A DNA stretch of 64,000 nucleotides from CAVTWD01 sp963738325 (GTDB lineage Bacteria; Actinomycetota; Acidimicrobiia; Acidimicrobiales; Ilumatobacteraceae). Where the stretch lies: assembly GCA_963738325.1 (NCBI GenBank), contig CAVTWD010000001.1, positions 806,001 to 870,000 on the forward strand, written 5' to 3'. Below, piece after piece: positions 45,320 through 53,415 of the stretch; the first letter of the stretch is position 1, and each line of letters starts with the position of its first letter. The position numbers and the translations under genes are program-made. The notes under the pieces were generated by a model. It had not been told where the DNA came from. It saw only the letters and a list, made by a program, of their open reading frames with translations, and searched no databases.

Positions 45320-46231
45320 ATGTACGAACAGATCGCCGCGAACAAGCGGCGCACGGCTCTCCTCATCCTCGGGTTCGTGCTGCTCGTCGTGGCCGTGGCC
45401 GCGGCCGTCAACTACGCAGTGCTGAAGGGCGGCTGGGTCGGCATGATCTTCGCCCTCCTCATCGCGGGCGCCCTTGCCTTCGCGTCCTACTGGAACTCGG
45501 ACAAGGTGGCGCTCGCCGTCAGCCGAGCCCAGCCCGCCGACCCCAACACCTACAAGCGTCTCTACAACCTCGTCGAAGGTCTCACCATCGCGAGCGGGTT
45601 GCCGATGCCCCGCATCTATGTCGTCGACGACTATGCCCCCAACGCGTTCGCCACCGGGCGCAACCCGCAACACGCCGCGATCGCGGTCACCACCGGGCTC
45701 CTCGACAAGATGAATCGCGTCGAGCTCGAAGGTGTGCTGGCCCACGAGCTGTCGCACATCAAGAACTACGACATCCTCATCAGCACGCTCGCGGTGACCA
45801 TGGTCGGGGGCATCGCGCTCATGGCCGACATCTCCATCCGCATGTTGTGGTGGGGCGGCGGACGGCGCAGCAACAGCGACCGCGACAACAACCCCGCTGG
45901 GGCGATCCTCGCGGCAGTGGGCTTCCTGCTGCTCATCCTCGCCCCCCTCATCGCCCAGCTCATGCAGTTCGCGGTGAGCCGCAACCGGGAGTCGTTGGCC
46001 GACGTGTCGGCGGTGAAGTTGACGCGCTACCCACCCGGGCTGATCTCCGCGCTCGAGAAGCTGCGCGACGACCAGACAGTCGTGCACTCCGCCTCCCGGG
46101 CCACCGCCCATCTCTGGATCGAGCAGCCGACGGCTCGTTCGCCCGAGGAAGGCCAGCTGTCCCGGCTCAACCGCCTGTTCGACACCCATCCGCCTCTCGA
46201 AGAGCGCATCGCCGCGCTGCGTGAGCTGTGA
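45320..46231 (+). CDS. htpX: HtpX-like membrane metalloprotease (M48)
   Basis: 303 residues. Two N-terminal helices, then zinc motif H142-E143-L-S-H146 (LEGVLAHELSHIKNYD), two further helices and the third ligand region AVSRNRESLADVSAVKLTRYPPGL. It degrades misfolded membrane proteins at the cytoplasmic face. LFDTHPPLEERIAAL at the C terminus is the usual end. It forms a pair with lemA; the following lipoprotein gene starts within its stop (GTGA), so it is coupled to it. Confidence 0.95.
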   Translation: MYEQIAANKRRTALLILGFVLLVVAVAAAVNYAVLKGGWVGMIFALLIAGALAFASYWNSDKVALAVSRAQPADPNTYKRLYNLVEGLTIASGLPMPRIYVVDDYAPNAFATGRNPQHAAIAVTTGLLDKMNRVELEGVLAHELSHIKNYDILISTLAVTMVGGIALMADISIRMLWWGGGRRSNSDRDNNPAGAILAAVGFLLLILAPLIAQLMQFAVSRNRESLADVSAVKLTRYPPGLISALEKLRDDQTVVHSASRATAHLWIEQPTARSPEEGQLSRLNRLFDTHPPLEERIAALREL

Positions 46232-47349
46232 AGCGCGCTCGACTGGCGGCCACCGCCGGCCTCGCTGCCTGCCTGATGGCCTCGGCGTGTTCCGGCTCCT
46301 CGAAGGCGGCCACGGCGACCACCACCACCACCACCACCACGACGACGACATCGACGACCCTCGCCACGAGCGTGGCCACTCCCGCGCCCCGCACCACGGT
46401 GGCCACGACGGTCCCGGGGCGCCCGGTCTGGCCGCTCACCGGTCTCCCGATCACCGACCCCACCGGAGCGGCCCGGCCGGCCCTCGTGGTGAAGATCGAC
46501 AACCATCCCCAAGCGCGGCCCCAGACCGGCCTGAACCAGGCCGACGTGGTCTACGAGGAGATCGTGGAAGGGATCACGCGGTTCTTCGCGGTGTTCGACT
46601 CGACCCCGTCGAACCCCGTCGGGCCCATCCGCTCCGCCCGCACCACCGACATCGCACTGCTGCCCGAGTTCGGCTTCCCGATCTTCGCCTGGTCGGGCGC
46701 CAACAAGGGCACGATCGCCGCGCTCGGCCGCGCCGGCGTGGCCGTCGACGCCAACGCCACCGGCCACTACGAGGTGGGCGGCTACTACCGAGACCCCTCG
46801 CGCCATTCGCCGCACAACCTCTACACGACCACCACGAAGCTGTGGGACAGCTTCACCCCGCCCGAGGCCGAGCCACCGCCGCCCCTCTTCCATTTCCGGC
46901 CCTCCGGGACCGCCGCGGCCGTGACACCCGTCGTCGGGGCGAAGCTCACGATGGACGGCACGAGGGTGGCATGGCAGTGGGATCCGCAGCTGTCGGGTTG
47001 GCGGCGCAGCACGGACGACCGCCCCCACACCGACTCGGCGGGCGTCCCCGTGGCACCGGCCAACGTCGTCATCGAGTTCGTCAACTACGGCCGCAGCGCC
47101 GCCGACCCCATCTCACCGGAGGCACAGACGACCGGCTCGGGAACGGCCTGGGTGCTCACGGGCGGGGGCGTCATCCCGGGTCGCTGGACCCGGCCCGATC
47201 CGTCGAAGCCGGCCGCGCTCACCGACGCGGCGGGGCACGAGATCACGCTGACGCCGGGGCGCACCTGGGTGGAGTTGTCACGCGAGGGCGGCGCCGTGCT
47301 CGTGCCGGCTGGGTCTGATCCAGCCACGGTGGCGTACCCGCCGGGTTGA
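46228..47349 (+). CDS. DUF3048 lipoprotein (YerB-like)
   Basis: 373 residues from GTG 46228. A signal peptide with lipobox LMASAC directs lipidation at Cys21. Then comes a low-complexity Thr tract (residues 29-48, mostly ACC and ACG codons) acting as a spacer. The folded part starts with WPLTGLPITDPTGAARPALVVKIDNHPQARPQTGLNQADVVYEE, the DUF3048 signature, and has GPIRSARTTDIALLPEF and a second domain (RVAWQWDPQLSGWRRSTD). Function unknown; the family is known from spore formers and actinobacteria. Overlaps htpX. Confidence 0.88.
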   Translation: MKRARLAATAGLAACLMASACSGSSKAATATTTTTTTTTTTSTTLATSVATPAPRTTVATTVPGRPVWPLTGLPITDPTGAARPALVVKIDNHPQARPQTGLNQADVVYEEIVEGITRFFAVFDSTPSNPVGPIRSARTTDIALLPEFGFPIFAWSGANKGTIAALGRAGVAVDANATGHYEVGGYYRDPSRHSPHNLYTTTTKLWDSFTPPEAEPPPPLFHFRPSGTAAAVTPVVGAKLTMDGTRVAWQWDPQLSGWRRSTDDRPHTDSAGVPVAPANVVIEFVNYGRSAADPISPEAQTTGSGTAWVLTGGGVIPGRWTRPDPSKPAALTDAAGHEITLTPGRTWVELSREGGAVLVPAGSDPATVAYPPG

Positions 47350-48116
47350 TGACCGCCGCCGTCCCCGACCCCTCCTCCGTGCTGGCCGGCCTGAGGGCCG
47401 AGGTGGAGGCCATCCAGTGGTTCCACTCGATGGATCTCGGCCACGGGGTGCGCACGAGCGGGGTGTACGACCCCTCGCGCACGTTGCGGCGGCTCAAGCT
47501 CCCGGCCCGCCTCGACGGCCACACCGTCCTCGACGTGGGCGCATGGGACGGCTTCTACTCCTTCGAGATGGAGCGCCGGGGGGCGGCCCGTGTGCTCGCC
47601 ACGGATGACTTCTGCTGGGGGGGTGGCCCGAGCTGGGCCAACCAGGACGGGTTCAACCTGGCCCGCCGGGTGCTCGGGTCGAGGGTGGAGGATCAACGCA
47701 TCGACGTGCTCGACCTCAGCCCGGAGGCCGTCGGCGGCCGCTTCGACATCGTCTTGTTCCTCGGGGTGCTCTACCACATGCAGAACCCATTGCTGGCCCT
47801 GCAGAAGGTGCACTCCGTCGTCGGAGGCATGGCCGTGGTCGAGACGGAGGTGGACATGCTCTTCACGAGACGGCCGGCGGCCGCCTTCTTCCCCGGCGAC
47901 GAGTTGAACCACGACGCGACCAACTGGTGGGCCCCGAACGTGCCCGCCGTGCTCGGCTTGCTGCGGGCGGCCGGGTTCCGCCGCGCCGAGGTGGTCTGGC
48001 GACGCCCGGCCGTCGTCCGCGCCGCCCGTTGGGTCCGCGACGCGGCCAAAGGCCGGTGGGCGCCGCCGCTCACCCGTCTGCAGCAGGACCGCTTTGCCTT
48101 CCACGCGTGGGTGTGA
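47349..48116 (+). CDS. SAM-dependent methyltransferase (CmoB/DUF1698-like)
   Basis: 255 residues. SAM motif I LDVGAWDGFYSFEMERRGAARVLATD, motif with FDIVLFLGVLYHMQNPLLALQKVHSV (the post-I segment seen in tRNA wobble-uridine CmoB/CmoM-like and sugar methyltransferases) and VVETEVDM. The N-terminal 40 residues (WFHSMDLGHGVRTSGVYDPSRTLRRL) match DUF1698-type proteins. No tRNA-modification partner is seen, so the substrate is open. ATG 47349 overlaps the DUF3048 stop by one base, hence coupled. Confidence 0.85.
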   Translation: MTAAVPDPSSVLAGLRAEVEAIQWFHSMDLGHGVRTSGVYDPSRTLRRLKLPARLDGHTVLDVGAWDGFYSFEMERRGAARVLATDDFCWGGGPSWANQDGFNLARRVLGSRVEDQRIDVLDLSPEAVGGRFDIVLFLGVLYHMQNPLLALQKVHSVVGGMAVVETEVDMLFTRRPAAAFFPGDELNHDATNWWAPNVPAVLGLLRAAGFRRAEVVWRRPAVVRAARWVRDAAKGRWAPPLTRLQQDRFAFHAWV

Positions 48117-48187
48117 ACGCCGTGGCGATCGACGAGCACGCGCTGCCGGACGCGGGAAGTCGCTGGGGACTCCGAGAGCTTCGCCTC

Positions 48188-48193
48188 TACAAT
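48188..48193 (+). promoter_or_regulatory. Strong putative -10 (TACAAT) for a leaderless pdxS transcript
   Basis: TACAAT is the best -10 in the window. It ends 6 nt before ATG 48200 and no Shine-Dalgarno sequence is present. Confidence 0.6.
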
Positions 48194-48199
48194 GGCCGC

Positions 48200-49108
48200 A
48201 TGTCCGAGCCGTCCGAGACCTCGACGACACCGCGCGCCACCGGGACGTTCCGGGTGAAGCGCGGTCTGGCCGAGATGCTCAAGGGCGGCGTGATCATGGA
48301 TGTCGTCGACCCCGAGCAGGCCAAGATCGCCGAAGACGCCGGCGCCTGCGCGGTGATGGCCCTCGAACGGGTGCCGGCCGACATCCGCCGCGACGGTGGC
48401 GTGGCGCGGATGAGCGACCCGGAGATGATCGAAGGGATCAAGGCGGCGGTGACCATCCCGGTCATGGCCAAGGCCCGCATCGGCCACTTCGTGGAGGCCC
48501 AGATCCTCGAGGCCCTCGGCGTCGACTACGTCGACGAGAGCGAGGTCCTCACGCCTGCCGACCAGGCCCACCACATCGACAAGTGGGCCTTCACGGTGCC
48601 CTTCGTGTGCGGGGCCACCAACCTGGGTGAGGCCTTGCGCCGCATCGGCGAAGGCGCGGCGATGATCCGTTCCAAGGGCGAGGCCGGCACGGGGAACATC
48701 GTCGAGGCCGTGACCCATCTTCGCTCGATCATCGGCGACATCCGCAAGATCGGCGTGGCCGACGAGGCGGAGCTGTTCGACTGGGCCAAGCGACTCCAAG
48801 CCCCCCTCCCGCTGGTGCAGGAGATCGCGGAAACGGGCTGGTTGCCGGTCCCGCTGTTCTGCGCCGGCGGCATCGCCATCCCCGCCGATGCGGCCCTCGT
48901 CATGCAGCTCGGCGCCGAGGCGGTGTTCGTCGGCTCCGGCATCTTCAAGAGCGAGCACCCTGCCGCGGTGGCCAAGGCCATCGTCGAGGCCACGACTCAC
49001 TTCCGCGACGCGGACATCCTGGCCAAGGTGAGCCGCGGCCTCGGCAAGGCGATGCCCGGCCAGGAGATCGCCTCGCTCGAGGTGAAGCTGGCCGAGCGGG
49101 GTTGGTGA
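48200..49108 (+). CDS. pdxS: Pyridoxal 5'-phosphate synthase lyase subunit PdxS
   Basis: 302 residues, TIM barrel that builds PLP from ribose 5-phosphate, glyceraldehyde 3-phosphate and ammonia. Near-invariant segments: KRGLAEMLKGGVIMDVVDPEQAKIAEDAGACAVMALERVPADIRRDGGVARMSDP, MAKARIGHFVEAQILEALGVDYVDESEVLTPADQAHHIDKW, SKGEAGTGNIVEAV and FCAGGIAIPADAALVMQLGAEAVFVGSGIFKSEHP. Lys residues that form the covalent intermediates are in MDVVDPEQAK-proximal and SKGEAGT segments. It partners with PdxT downstream. Confidence 0.97.
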   Translation: MSEPSETSTTPRATGTFRVKRGLAEMLKGGVIMDVVDPEQAKIAEDAGACAVMALERVPADIRRDGGVARMSDPEMIEGIKAAVTIPVMAKARIGHFVEAQILEALGVDYVDESEVLTPADQAHHIDKWAFTVPFVCGATNLGEALRRIGEGAAMIRSKGEAGTGNIVEAVTHLRSIIGDIRKIGVADEAELFDWAKRLQAPLPLVQEIAETGWLPVPLFCAGGIAIPADAALVMQLGAEAVFVGSGIFKSEHPAAVAKAIVEATTHFRDADILAKVSRGLGKAMPGQEIASLEVKLAERGW

Positions 49109-49178
49109 GCGCGATGAGGCCGCCAGGTGGGCGCGAAGCGGGCGTCGGTAGAGCGTCCAAGCCGCGCCGGCGCGGCGC

Positions 49179-49772
49179 CTGACGCGGCGGCTCGACTTCC
49201 CCGTCGGCGTCCTCGCCCTCCAAGGCGCCTTCGATGCCCACGCGTGTGTCCTCGCGCAGCTGGGCGTGACGCCGGTCGAGGTCCGCACCCCGGAGGACCT
49301 GGCGCGGGTCGAGGCGCTCGTGATGCCCGGCGGGGAGTCGACCACCATGTCGCTGCTGCTCGAGTCGTCGGGTCTCTTCGAGCCGCTCGCCGACCGGTTG
49401 GCGGAGGGCCTGCCCGTCCTCGGCACGTGCGCCGGTCTCATCCTGCTGGCCACCGACGTGCTCGACGGCCGAGCCGACCAGCGCAGCTTCGGCGTGCTGG
49501 ATCTCTCGGTGCGGCGGAATGCCTACGGCCGCCAGGTCGATTCGTTCGAGACGGATCTGCTGGTCGCCGGGCTCGAGGAGCGCCCGTACCACGCCGTCTT
49601 CATCCGGGCCCCGGTGGTCGAGCGCGTCGGCCCGGGTGTCGAGGTGCTCGCCGTCCACGAGGGACGGCCGGTGCTCGTGCGGCGGGGTGCCCTCACCGCC
49701 GCTGCCTTCCATCCGGAGCTGTCAGGCGATCCTCGCCTCCACCAGCGTTTCCTCGAGGAGGTCATGGTCTAG
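49179..49772 (+). CDS. pdxT: Pyridoxal 5'-phosphate synthase glutaminase subunit PdxT (5' end uncertain)
   Basis: About 197 residues. It supplies ammonia from glutamine to PdxS. Glutaminase class I features: the nucleophile loop LGTCAGLILLATDV (Cys in GTCAG), MPGGESTTMSLLLESSG and the His/Glu pair in AAFHPELSGDPRLHQRF. Family homology begins around 49200 (PVGVLALQGAFDAHACVLAQLG), but upstream in frame no ATG, GTG or TTG occurs before the TAG at 49149. Either a non-standard start (CTG 49179) is used or a lost base hides it; a GTG at 49127 in another frame would fit with a one-base correction near 49185. yebC follows directly. Confidence 0.88.
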   Translation: MTRRLDFPVGVLALQGAFDAHACVLAQLGVTPVEVRTPEDLARVEALVMPGGESTTMSLLLESSGLFEPLADRLAEGLPVLGTCAGLILLATDVLDGRADQRSFGVLDLSVRRNAYGRQVDSFETDLLVAGLEERPYHAVFIRAPVVERVGPGVEVLAVHEGRPVLVRRGALTAAAFHPELSGDPRLHQRFLEEVMV

Positions 49773-50522
49773 ATGTCCGGTCATTCGAAGTGGGCCACGA
49801 TCAAGCACCAGAAGGGCGCCAAGGACAAAGCCCGCGGCAAGCTCTTCGCCAAGCTCATCCGCCAGGTCGAGGTGGCGGCGCGAGAAGGCGGCGGCGACAT
49901 CGAGGCCAACGCCACGTTGCGGACGATGTACAACAAGGCGCGCGCCGCGTCCGTGCCGACCGACACCATCGAGCGGGCGATCAAGCGGGGCACCGGTGAG
50001 CTCGAAGGCGTGACCTACGAGGCGATCACCTACGAGGGCTACGCGCCGTGCGGCGTGGCGGTGCTCGTGGAGGTGCTCACCGACAACCGGAACCGCGCGG
50101 GCTCGGAGGTGCGCAACGTCTTCGCCCGGCTCGGAGGTTCGATGGCCGAGCCGGGCTCGGTGGCGTGGCAGTTCAGCTGGCGGGGCATCGTGCTCGTACC
50201 CGGCAGTGTCGCCGAGGACGACGTGATGCTCGCCGCCCTCGACGCCGGAGCCGACGACGTGACCGACGACGACGGCACGTGGACGATCACCACCGAGCCC
50301 GGCCACGTCGACGCCGTCCGGGAGGCGCTCGAGGCCGCCGGCATCGCGGTCGACTCCGCCGAGGCGACCATGGTCGCCTCCACGTCGATCCCCCTCGACA
50401 CCGCGGAGGACGCGAAGCGGGTGCTGCGCGTCATCGAGGCGTTGGAGGACAACGACGACGTGCAGGAAGTCTACAGCAACTTCGACATCCCGGCCGAGAT
50501 CCTCGAGCTCGTCGAGACCTAG
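49773..50522 (+). CDS. yebC: YebC/PmpR-family DNA-binding regulator or translation factor
   Basis: 249 residues. The N terminus MSGHSKWATIKHQKGAKDKARGKLFAKLIRQVEVAAREGGGD is highly conserved in this family. NKARAASVPTDTIERAIKRGTGE and YEAITYEGYAPCGVAVLVEVLTDNRNRAGSEVRNVFARLGG follow, with a duplicated alpha/beta C-terminal part. Family proteins have been described as transcriptional regulators of ruvC-type operons and as ribosome-assisting factors. It begins the base after the pdxT stop and is close to ruvCAB, as in M. tuberculosis Rv2603c. Confidence 0.95.
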   Translation: MSGHSKWATIKHQKGAKDKARGKLFAKLIRQVEVAAREGGGDIEANATLRTMYNKARAASVPTDTIERAIKRGTGELEGVTYEAITYEGYAPCGVAVLVEVLTDNRNRAGSEVRNVFARLGGSMAEPGSVAWQFSWRGIVLVPGSVAEDDVMLAALDAGADDVTDDDGTWTITTEPGHVDAVREALEAAGIAVDSAEATMVASTSIPLDTAEDAKRVLRVIEALEDNDDVQEVYSNFDIPAEILELVET

Positions 50523-50531
50523 TTCTACTGA

Positions 50532-50557
50532 TGCCGCGACCGTTGCCGGTCGCGGCA
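50532..50557 (+). terminator. Hairpin terminator after yebC
   Basis: 11-bp inverted repeat (50532-50542 and 50547-50557) with a 4-nt loop TTGC, 10 bp after the yebC stop. Confidence 0.75.
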
Positions 50558-50601
50558 CCAGTACTGCGCCCCGACTCGGGCGCTCCCACTCGGGACGTTG
50601 C

Positions 50602-50669
50602 GACAAGCTCTCGTACGGAGTTCGTCAGATGGGGGTTCCGAAGGGGGGAAGGTTTCCTTCCCCCCTTCG
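50602..50669 (+). repeat. Dispersed intergenic repeat with terminator arm, copy 1
   Basis: Consists of GACAAGCTCTCGTACGGAG plus TTCG (50602-50624), then a 14-bp perfect inverted repeat (50639-50652 and 50656-50669, loop TTT) with arms of GAAGGGGGGAAGG. A related arrangement lies in reverse at 60625-60717. The hairpin probably also ends transcription of the opposite LPATG gene. Confidence 0.7.
50639..50669. terminator. Bidirectional hairpin between yebC and the LPATG gene
   Basis: 14-bp stems with a 3-nt loop, G/C-rich arms, and a short TTCT on the right. It lies 3 bp from the end of the minus-strand gene at 50673. Confidence 0.75.
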
Positions 50670-50672
50670 TTC

Positions 50673-51440
50673 TCAGTCGTCGGCCTTGCGGACCTTGGAG
50701 ACGGCGCCGGCCGCGACCGCGATCCCACCCAGGAGCAGCAACACCAACGCGAAGGTCGTCAGACCCTGCGTCGGTCGGCCGGTGGCCGGCAACGTGCCCC
50801 CGGTGGTGTTGACGGCACTGGTCGGGAGCACCGAGGTCGTCGTGTTGACGGCACTGGTCGGGAGCACCGGCGTCGTCGTCGTGGTGGCCATGGTCGTGGT
50901 GGTCGTGGGCATGGTCGACGACGTCGTGGTGGTCGGCTGTTCGCAGGTGCAGGGCAACGCCCGGGTGTTGTCGAGGTAGATCTTTCCCGTGTTGGCTCCG
51001 ATGGCCACGGCGCGCACTTTGACGACGCCAGTGGACGCCTCAGGGAAGAGCACTGAGCCGGTCTGGCCGGGCTTCATGTTGCTGGCGATCAAGTGGACGG
51101 GCACGACGCTGAGCGAATCGGGTCCCGTGCCTCCGTAGAAGTTCACGGGCTCGCCGACCTTGCGGCCGACGCCGAAGTTCAGGATGAAGCCGCGCTGCGG
51201 TTGGCACACGAACTCGGTGAAAGTCCAGGGCTTCGTGCCGTCGCCAGGCGCACCCGGACCGCAGCCCCCACAGGGAACCGTCGGCACGGTCTGGGCCAAC
51301 GCGGTCGAGGCCGAGCCGAGGGCACCGACGATGGTGAACACGGCCACCAGCGCGACCGCCAGCGTCGTGCGTCGGGCGCGTGGAGCTCGTGAATGAAGTG
51401 CAGGCGTCGAGGACGCGGCTTGTCCAACCGTTTCTGACAT
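50673..51440 (-). CDS. Secreted surface protein with LPATG sortase signal
   Basis: 255 residues. The signal peptide includes RRTTLAVALVAVFTIVGALGSASTALA with cleavage near AQT. A central domain of about 110 residues (TFTEFVCQPQRGFILNFGVGRKVGEPVNFYGGTGP) has no family I know. Then follow a Thr/Ser/Pro-rich linker with two PVLPTSAVNT-like units and the C-terminal sorting signal LPATG, hydrophobic helix (TFALVLLLLGGIAVAAGAV) and basic tail KVRKADD. Sortase would anchor it to peptidoglycan. No sortase gene is in the window. Cys-rich pairs (CGGCGPG) at the mature N terminus may form disulfides. Confidence 0.85.
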   Translation of the reverse strand: MSETVGQAASSTPALHSRAPRARRTTLAVALVAVFTIVGALGSASTALAQTVPTVPCGGCGPGAPGDGTKPWTFTEFVCQPQRGFILNFGVGRKVGEPVNFYGGTGPDSLSVVPVHLIASNMKPGQTGSVLFPEASTGVVKVRAVAIGANTGKIYLDNTRALPCTCEQPTTTTSSTMPTTTTTMATTTTTPVLPTSAVNTTTSVLPTSAVNTTGGTLPATGRPTQGLTTFALVLLLLGGIAVAAGAVSKVRKADD

Positions 51441-51724
51441 AGGGTGACCGCCCTTTTTGGTTGTGAGCGGGCCAGTGGCCTTTCACACCACCGCCCGGTG
51501 CTGGGAGTTTGGCATGGCTGGCGCGGGGCTCCGCGCATGCAATGCGGAGAGTGCTCGACCAACGCTCGATCACCGTTTGTTCGCGCGGAGCGTCGTCGCG
51601 CGACGCCAAATGGGGCCGTCAATACGCCATGTCGCGCCAGCCCGACCGTTCGCCAAGGACTCGGACGCGCGCCCCTGGTGGCGTTGCCGAGAGTCCCCGC
51701 CGGGGGAAGCGATCGCTGCGTCGG

Positions 51725-51730
51725 TAGCCT
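51725..51730 (+). promoter_or_regulatory. Putative -10 (TAGCCT) for a leaderless bcp transcript
   Basis: TAGCCT ends 6 nt before GTG 51737. The preceding 290 bp (51441-51724) has no gene or hairpin I trust. Confidence 0.45.
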
Positions 51731-51736
51731 GCGGCC

Positions 51737-52189
51737 GTGGCTCTCGGCATCGGTGACCCGGCTCCCGACTTCACCCTCCCGGGCACGGGTGGGCAGTCCT
51801 ACTCGCTGTCGCAGTACCGCGGTCGTCCGGTGGTGGTGGTCTTCTACCCGGGCGACAACACCCCGGTGTGCACGAAGCAACTCAGCCGCTACACCGAAGA
51901 CATCGCGCGTTTCGAGGTTGTCGGCGCGCAGGTTCTTGCCATCAGCCCGCAGTCCGTGGCGAGCCACGAGGGCTTCGCCGCGAAGCACGGGTTCAAGTTC
52001 CCGCTGCTCGCCGACACCGACAAAGCGGTCGCGGGTTCGTACGGCACGCTCGGCCCACTCGGCTTCCCCCGCCGGTCGGTGTTCGTGGTCGACGCCGATG
52101 GCGTCATCCGCTACGCCCATCGCTCGTTGACGGGATTGACCTTCCGGCCCAGCGACGAACTGGTGGCCGCGGTGCAGCGCGCCTCCTGA
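51737..52189 (+). CDS. bcp: Thioredoxin-dependent peroxiredoxin (Bcp/PrxQ type)
   Basis: 150 residues. VVVVFYPGDNTPVCTKQLSRY carries the peroxidatic Cys45; the usual second Cys five residues on is absent (VCTKQL), making it a one-cysteine-type Bcp. LGPLGFPRRSVFVVDADGVIRYAHRSL is the C-terminal part of the fold. It reduces hydroperoxides in the cytosol. Single gene. Confidence 0.92.
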   Translation: MALGIGDPAPDFTLPGTGGQSYSLSQYRGRPVVVVFYPGDNTPVCTKQLSRYTEDIARFEVVGAQVLAISPQSVASHEGFAAKHGFKFPLLADTDKAVAGSYGTLGPLGFPRRSVFVVDADGVIRYAHRSLTGLTFRPSDELVAAVQRAS

Positions 52190-52276
52190 ACCGCGGCTGG
52201 CTGCGGTGCCGCCCTCCGGAGCGGTCAGCCGCTCTGTCCACCGCGAGCCATCCCCGGCGGCGCGGCCAGCGCCCGC

Positions 52277-52282
52277 TAGGGT
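52277..52282 (+). promoter_or_regulatory. Putative -10 (TAGGGT) for a leaderless ruvCAB transcript
   Basis: TAGGGT ends 7 nt before GTG 52290; no Shine-Dalgarno sequence seen. Confidence 0.5.
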
Positions 52283-52289
52283 CGAACCT

Positions 52290-52793
52290 GTGTTCGTGCT
52301 CGGGATCGACCCTGGCCTCTCGCGTTGTGGCTACGCCGCCATCGAGGCCGAGCTGGCGGGCGCGCCGCGAGCCGTCGCCCTCGGGGTGCTGCGCACCGAC
52401 CCACGGGCGCCGCTGCCCGAGCGCCTCGCTGTCCTCCGCCGCGACCTCCGCACGTTGCTCGCCGAGGTGGCCCCCGACGTGGTGGTCGTCGAGCAGGTCT
52501 TCTTCCAGGTCAACGTGCGCACGGCCATGAGCGTGGGACAAGCGAGCGGGCTCGCCATCGCGGAGGCTGCCACCCGGGGCTGTGTGGTCGTGCAGTATTC
52601 CCCGAACCAGGTCAAGCAGGCGGTGGCCGGCTGGGGCGCGGCCGGCAAGGCCCAGGTGCAGCGCATGGTCCAGGCCCGGCTCGAGCTCCCGCACCCGCCG
52701 CAGCCGCCCGACGCCGCCGACGCCGCCGCGCTCGCCTTGTGTCATCTGGCGATGGCACCACTGCAGGAACGCATCCGAGCGGCGCGATCGTGA
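52290..52793 (+). CDS. ruvC: Holliday-junction resolvase RuvC
   Basis: 167 residues from GTG 52290. RNase H-like nuclease. Catalytic Asp7 is in VFVLGIDPGLSRCGYA, a Glu in VVVEQVFFQVN, and the C-terminal acidic pair in PPDAADAAALALCH. YSPNQVKQAVAGWGAAGKAQVQRMV is family-specific. It cuts Holliday junctions with RuvAB. ruvA begins 22 bp later, so the three ruv genes form an operon. Confidence 0.95.
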   Translation: MFVLGIDPGLSRCGYAAIEAELAGAPRAVALGVLRTDPRAPLPERLAVLRRDLRTLLAEVAPDVVVVEQVFFQVNVRTAMSVGQASGLAIAEAATRGCVVVQYSPNQVKQAVAGWGAAGKAQVQRMVQARLELPHPPQPPDAADAAALALCHLAMAPLQERIRAARS

Positions 52794-52815
52794 CCCGAGC
52801 AAGGGAGGCGGCGAC

Positions 52816-53415
52816 ATGATCGGTTCACTGCGCGGGCGGGTCCTCGAGCGCTCGCCGTCGGGCGAGGTGTTGGTGGAGGTGGCCGGGGTCGGCTACCGGG
52901 TGTCGGTGACGCCGGGAACCCTACGCGGCCTCGAGCCCGACCGCGGGGTGCTCCTCTACGTCCACCACCACATCCGGGAGGATGCCCAGACCCTGTTCGG
53001 CTTCGCGACACGGGAGGAGCGGGCCTGCTTCGAGGCGCTGCTCGGCGCCCACGGTGTGGGGCCCGCCCTGGCGCTCGCCATCCTGTCCGTCCACAGCCCC
53101 GAGCAGCTCGGCGCGGCGGTGCGCTCTGGCGACCTCGACGCTCTCTGCCTCGTGCCCGGAGTGGGGAAGAAGACGGCGGCGCGGCTCTTGCTCGAGCTGC
53201 GGGCCCGCCTCGACGCCGGCGACGTGGCCGAGATGGTCACGGCGGACCCGGAGGGCGGCACCACCCCGGTCGCCGTCCATGTGCGGGAGGCCCTCGCCGG
53301 CCTGGGTTACGCCCCCGAGGAGATCCGCGAGGTGCTCCGCGATCTCGACGGTGACAGCGATGCCGCCACCGTGCTGCGCGACGCGCTCCGGCAGTTGGCA
53401 ACGCGTCATGCGTGA
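52816..53415 (+). CDS. ruvA: Holliday-junction DNA helicase subunit RuvA
   Basis: 199 residues. OB-fold N terminus (MIGSLRGRVLERSPSGEVLVEVAGVGYRVSV), helix-hairpin-helix motifs (FEALLGAHGVGPALALAILSVHSP, LCLVPGVGKKTAARLLLEL) and a C-terminal RuvB-binding domain (VREALAGLGYAPEEIREVLRDL). The tetramer holds the four-way junction. SD AGGGAGGCGG precedes ATG 52816. Its end overlaps ruvB by 8 bp. Confidence 0.96.
   Translation: MIGSLRGRVLERSPSGEVLVEVAGVGYRVSVTPGTLRGLEPDRGVLLYVHHHIREDAQTLFGFATREERACFEALLGAHGVGPALALAILSVHSPEQLGAAVRSGDLDALCLVPGVGKKTAARLLLELRARLDAGDVAEMVTADPEGGTTPVAVHVREALAGLGYAPEEIREVLRDLDGDSDAATVLRDALRQLATRHA

Noticed and set aside
46309..46370. Run of ACC/ACG triplets looking like a microsatellite or CRISPR-like repeat
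   Set aside because: It is coding sequence for the Thr spacer of the DUF3048 lipoprotein. It has no spacers of regular size.
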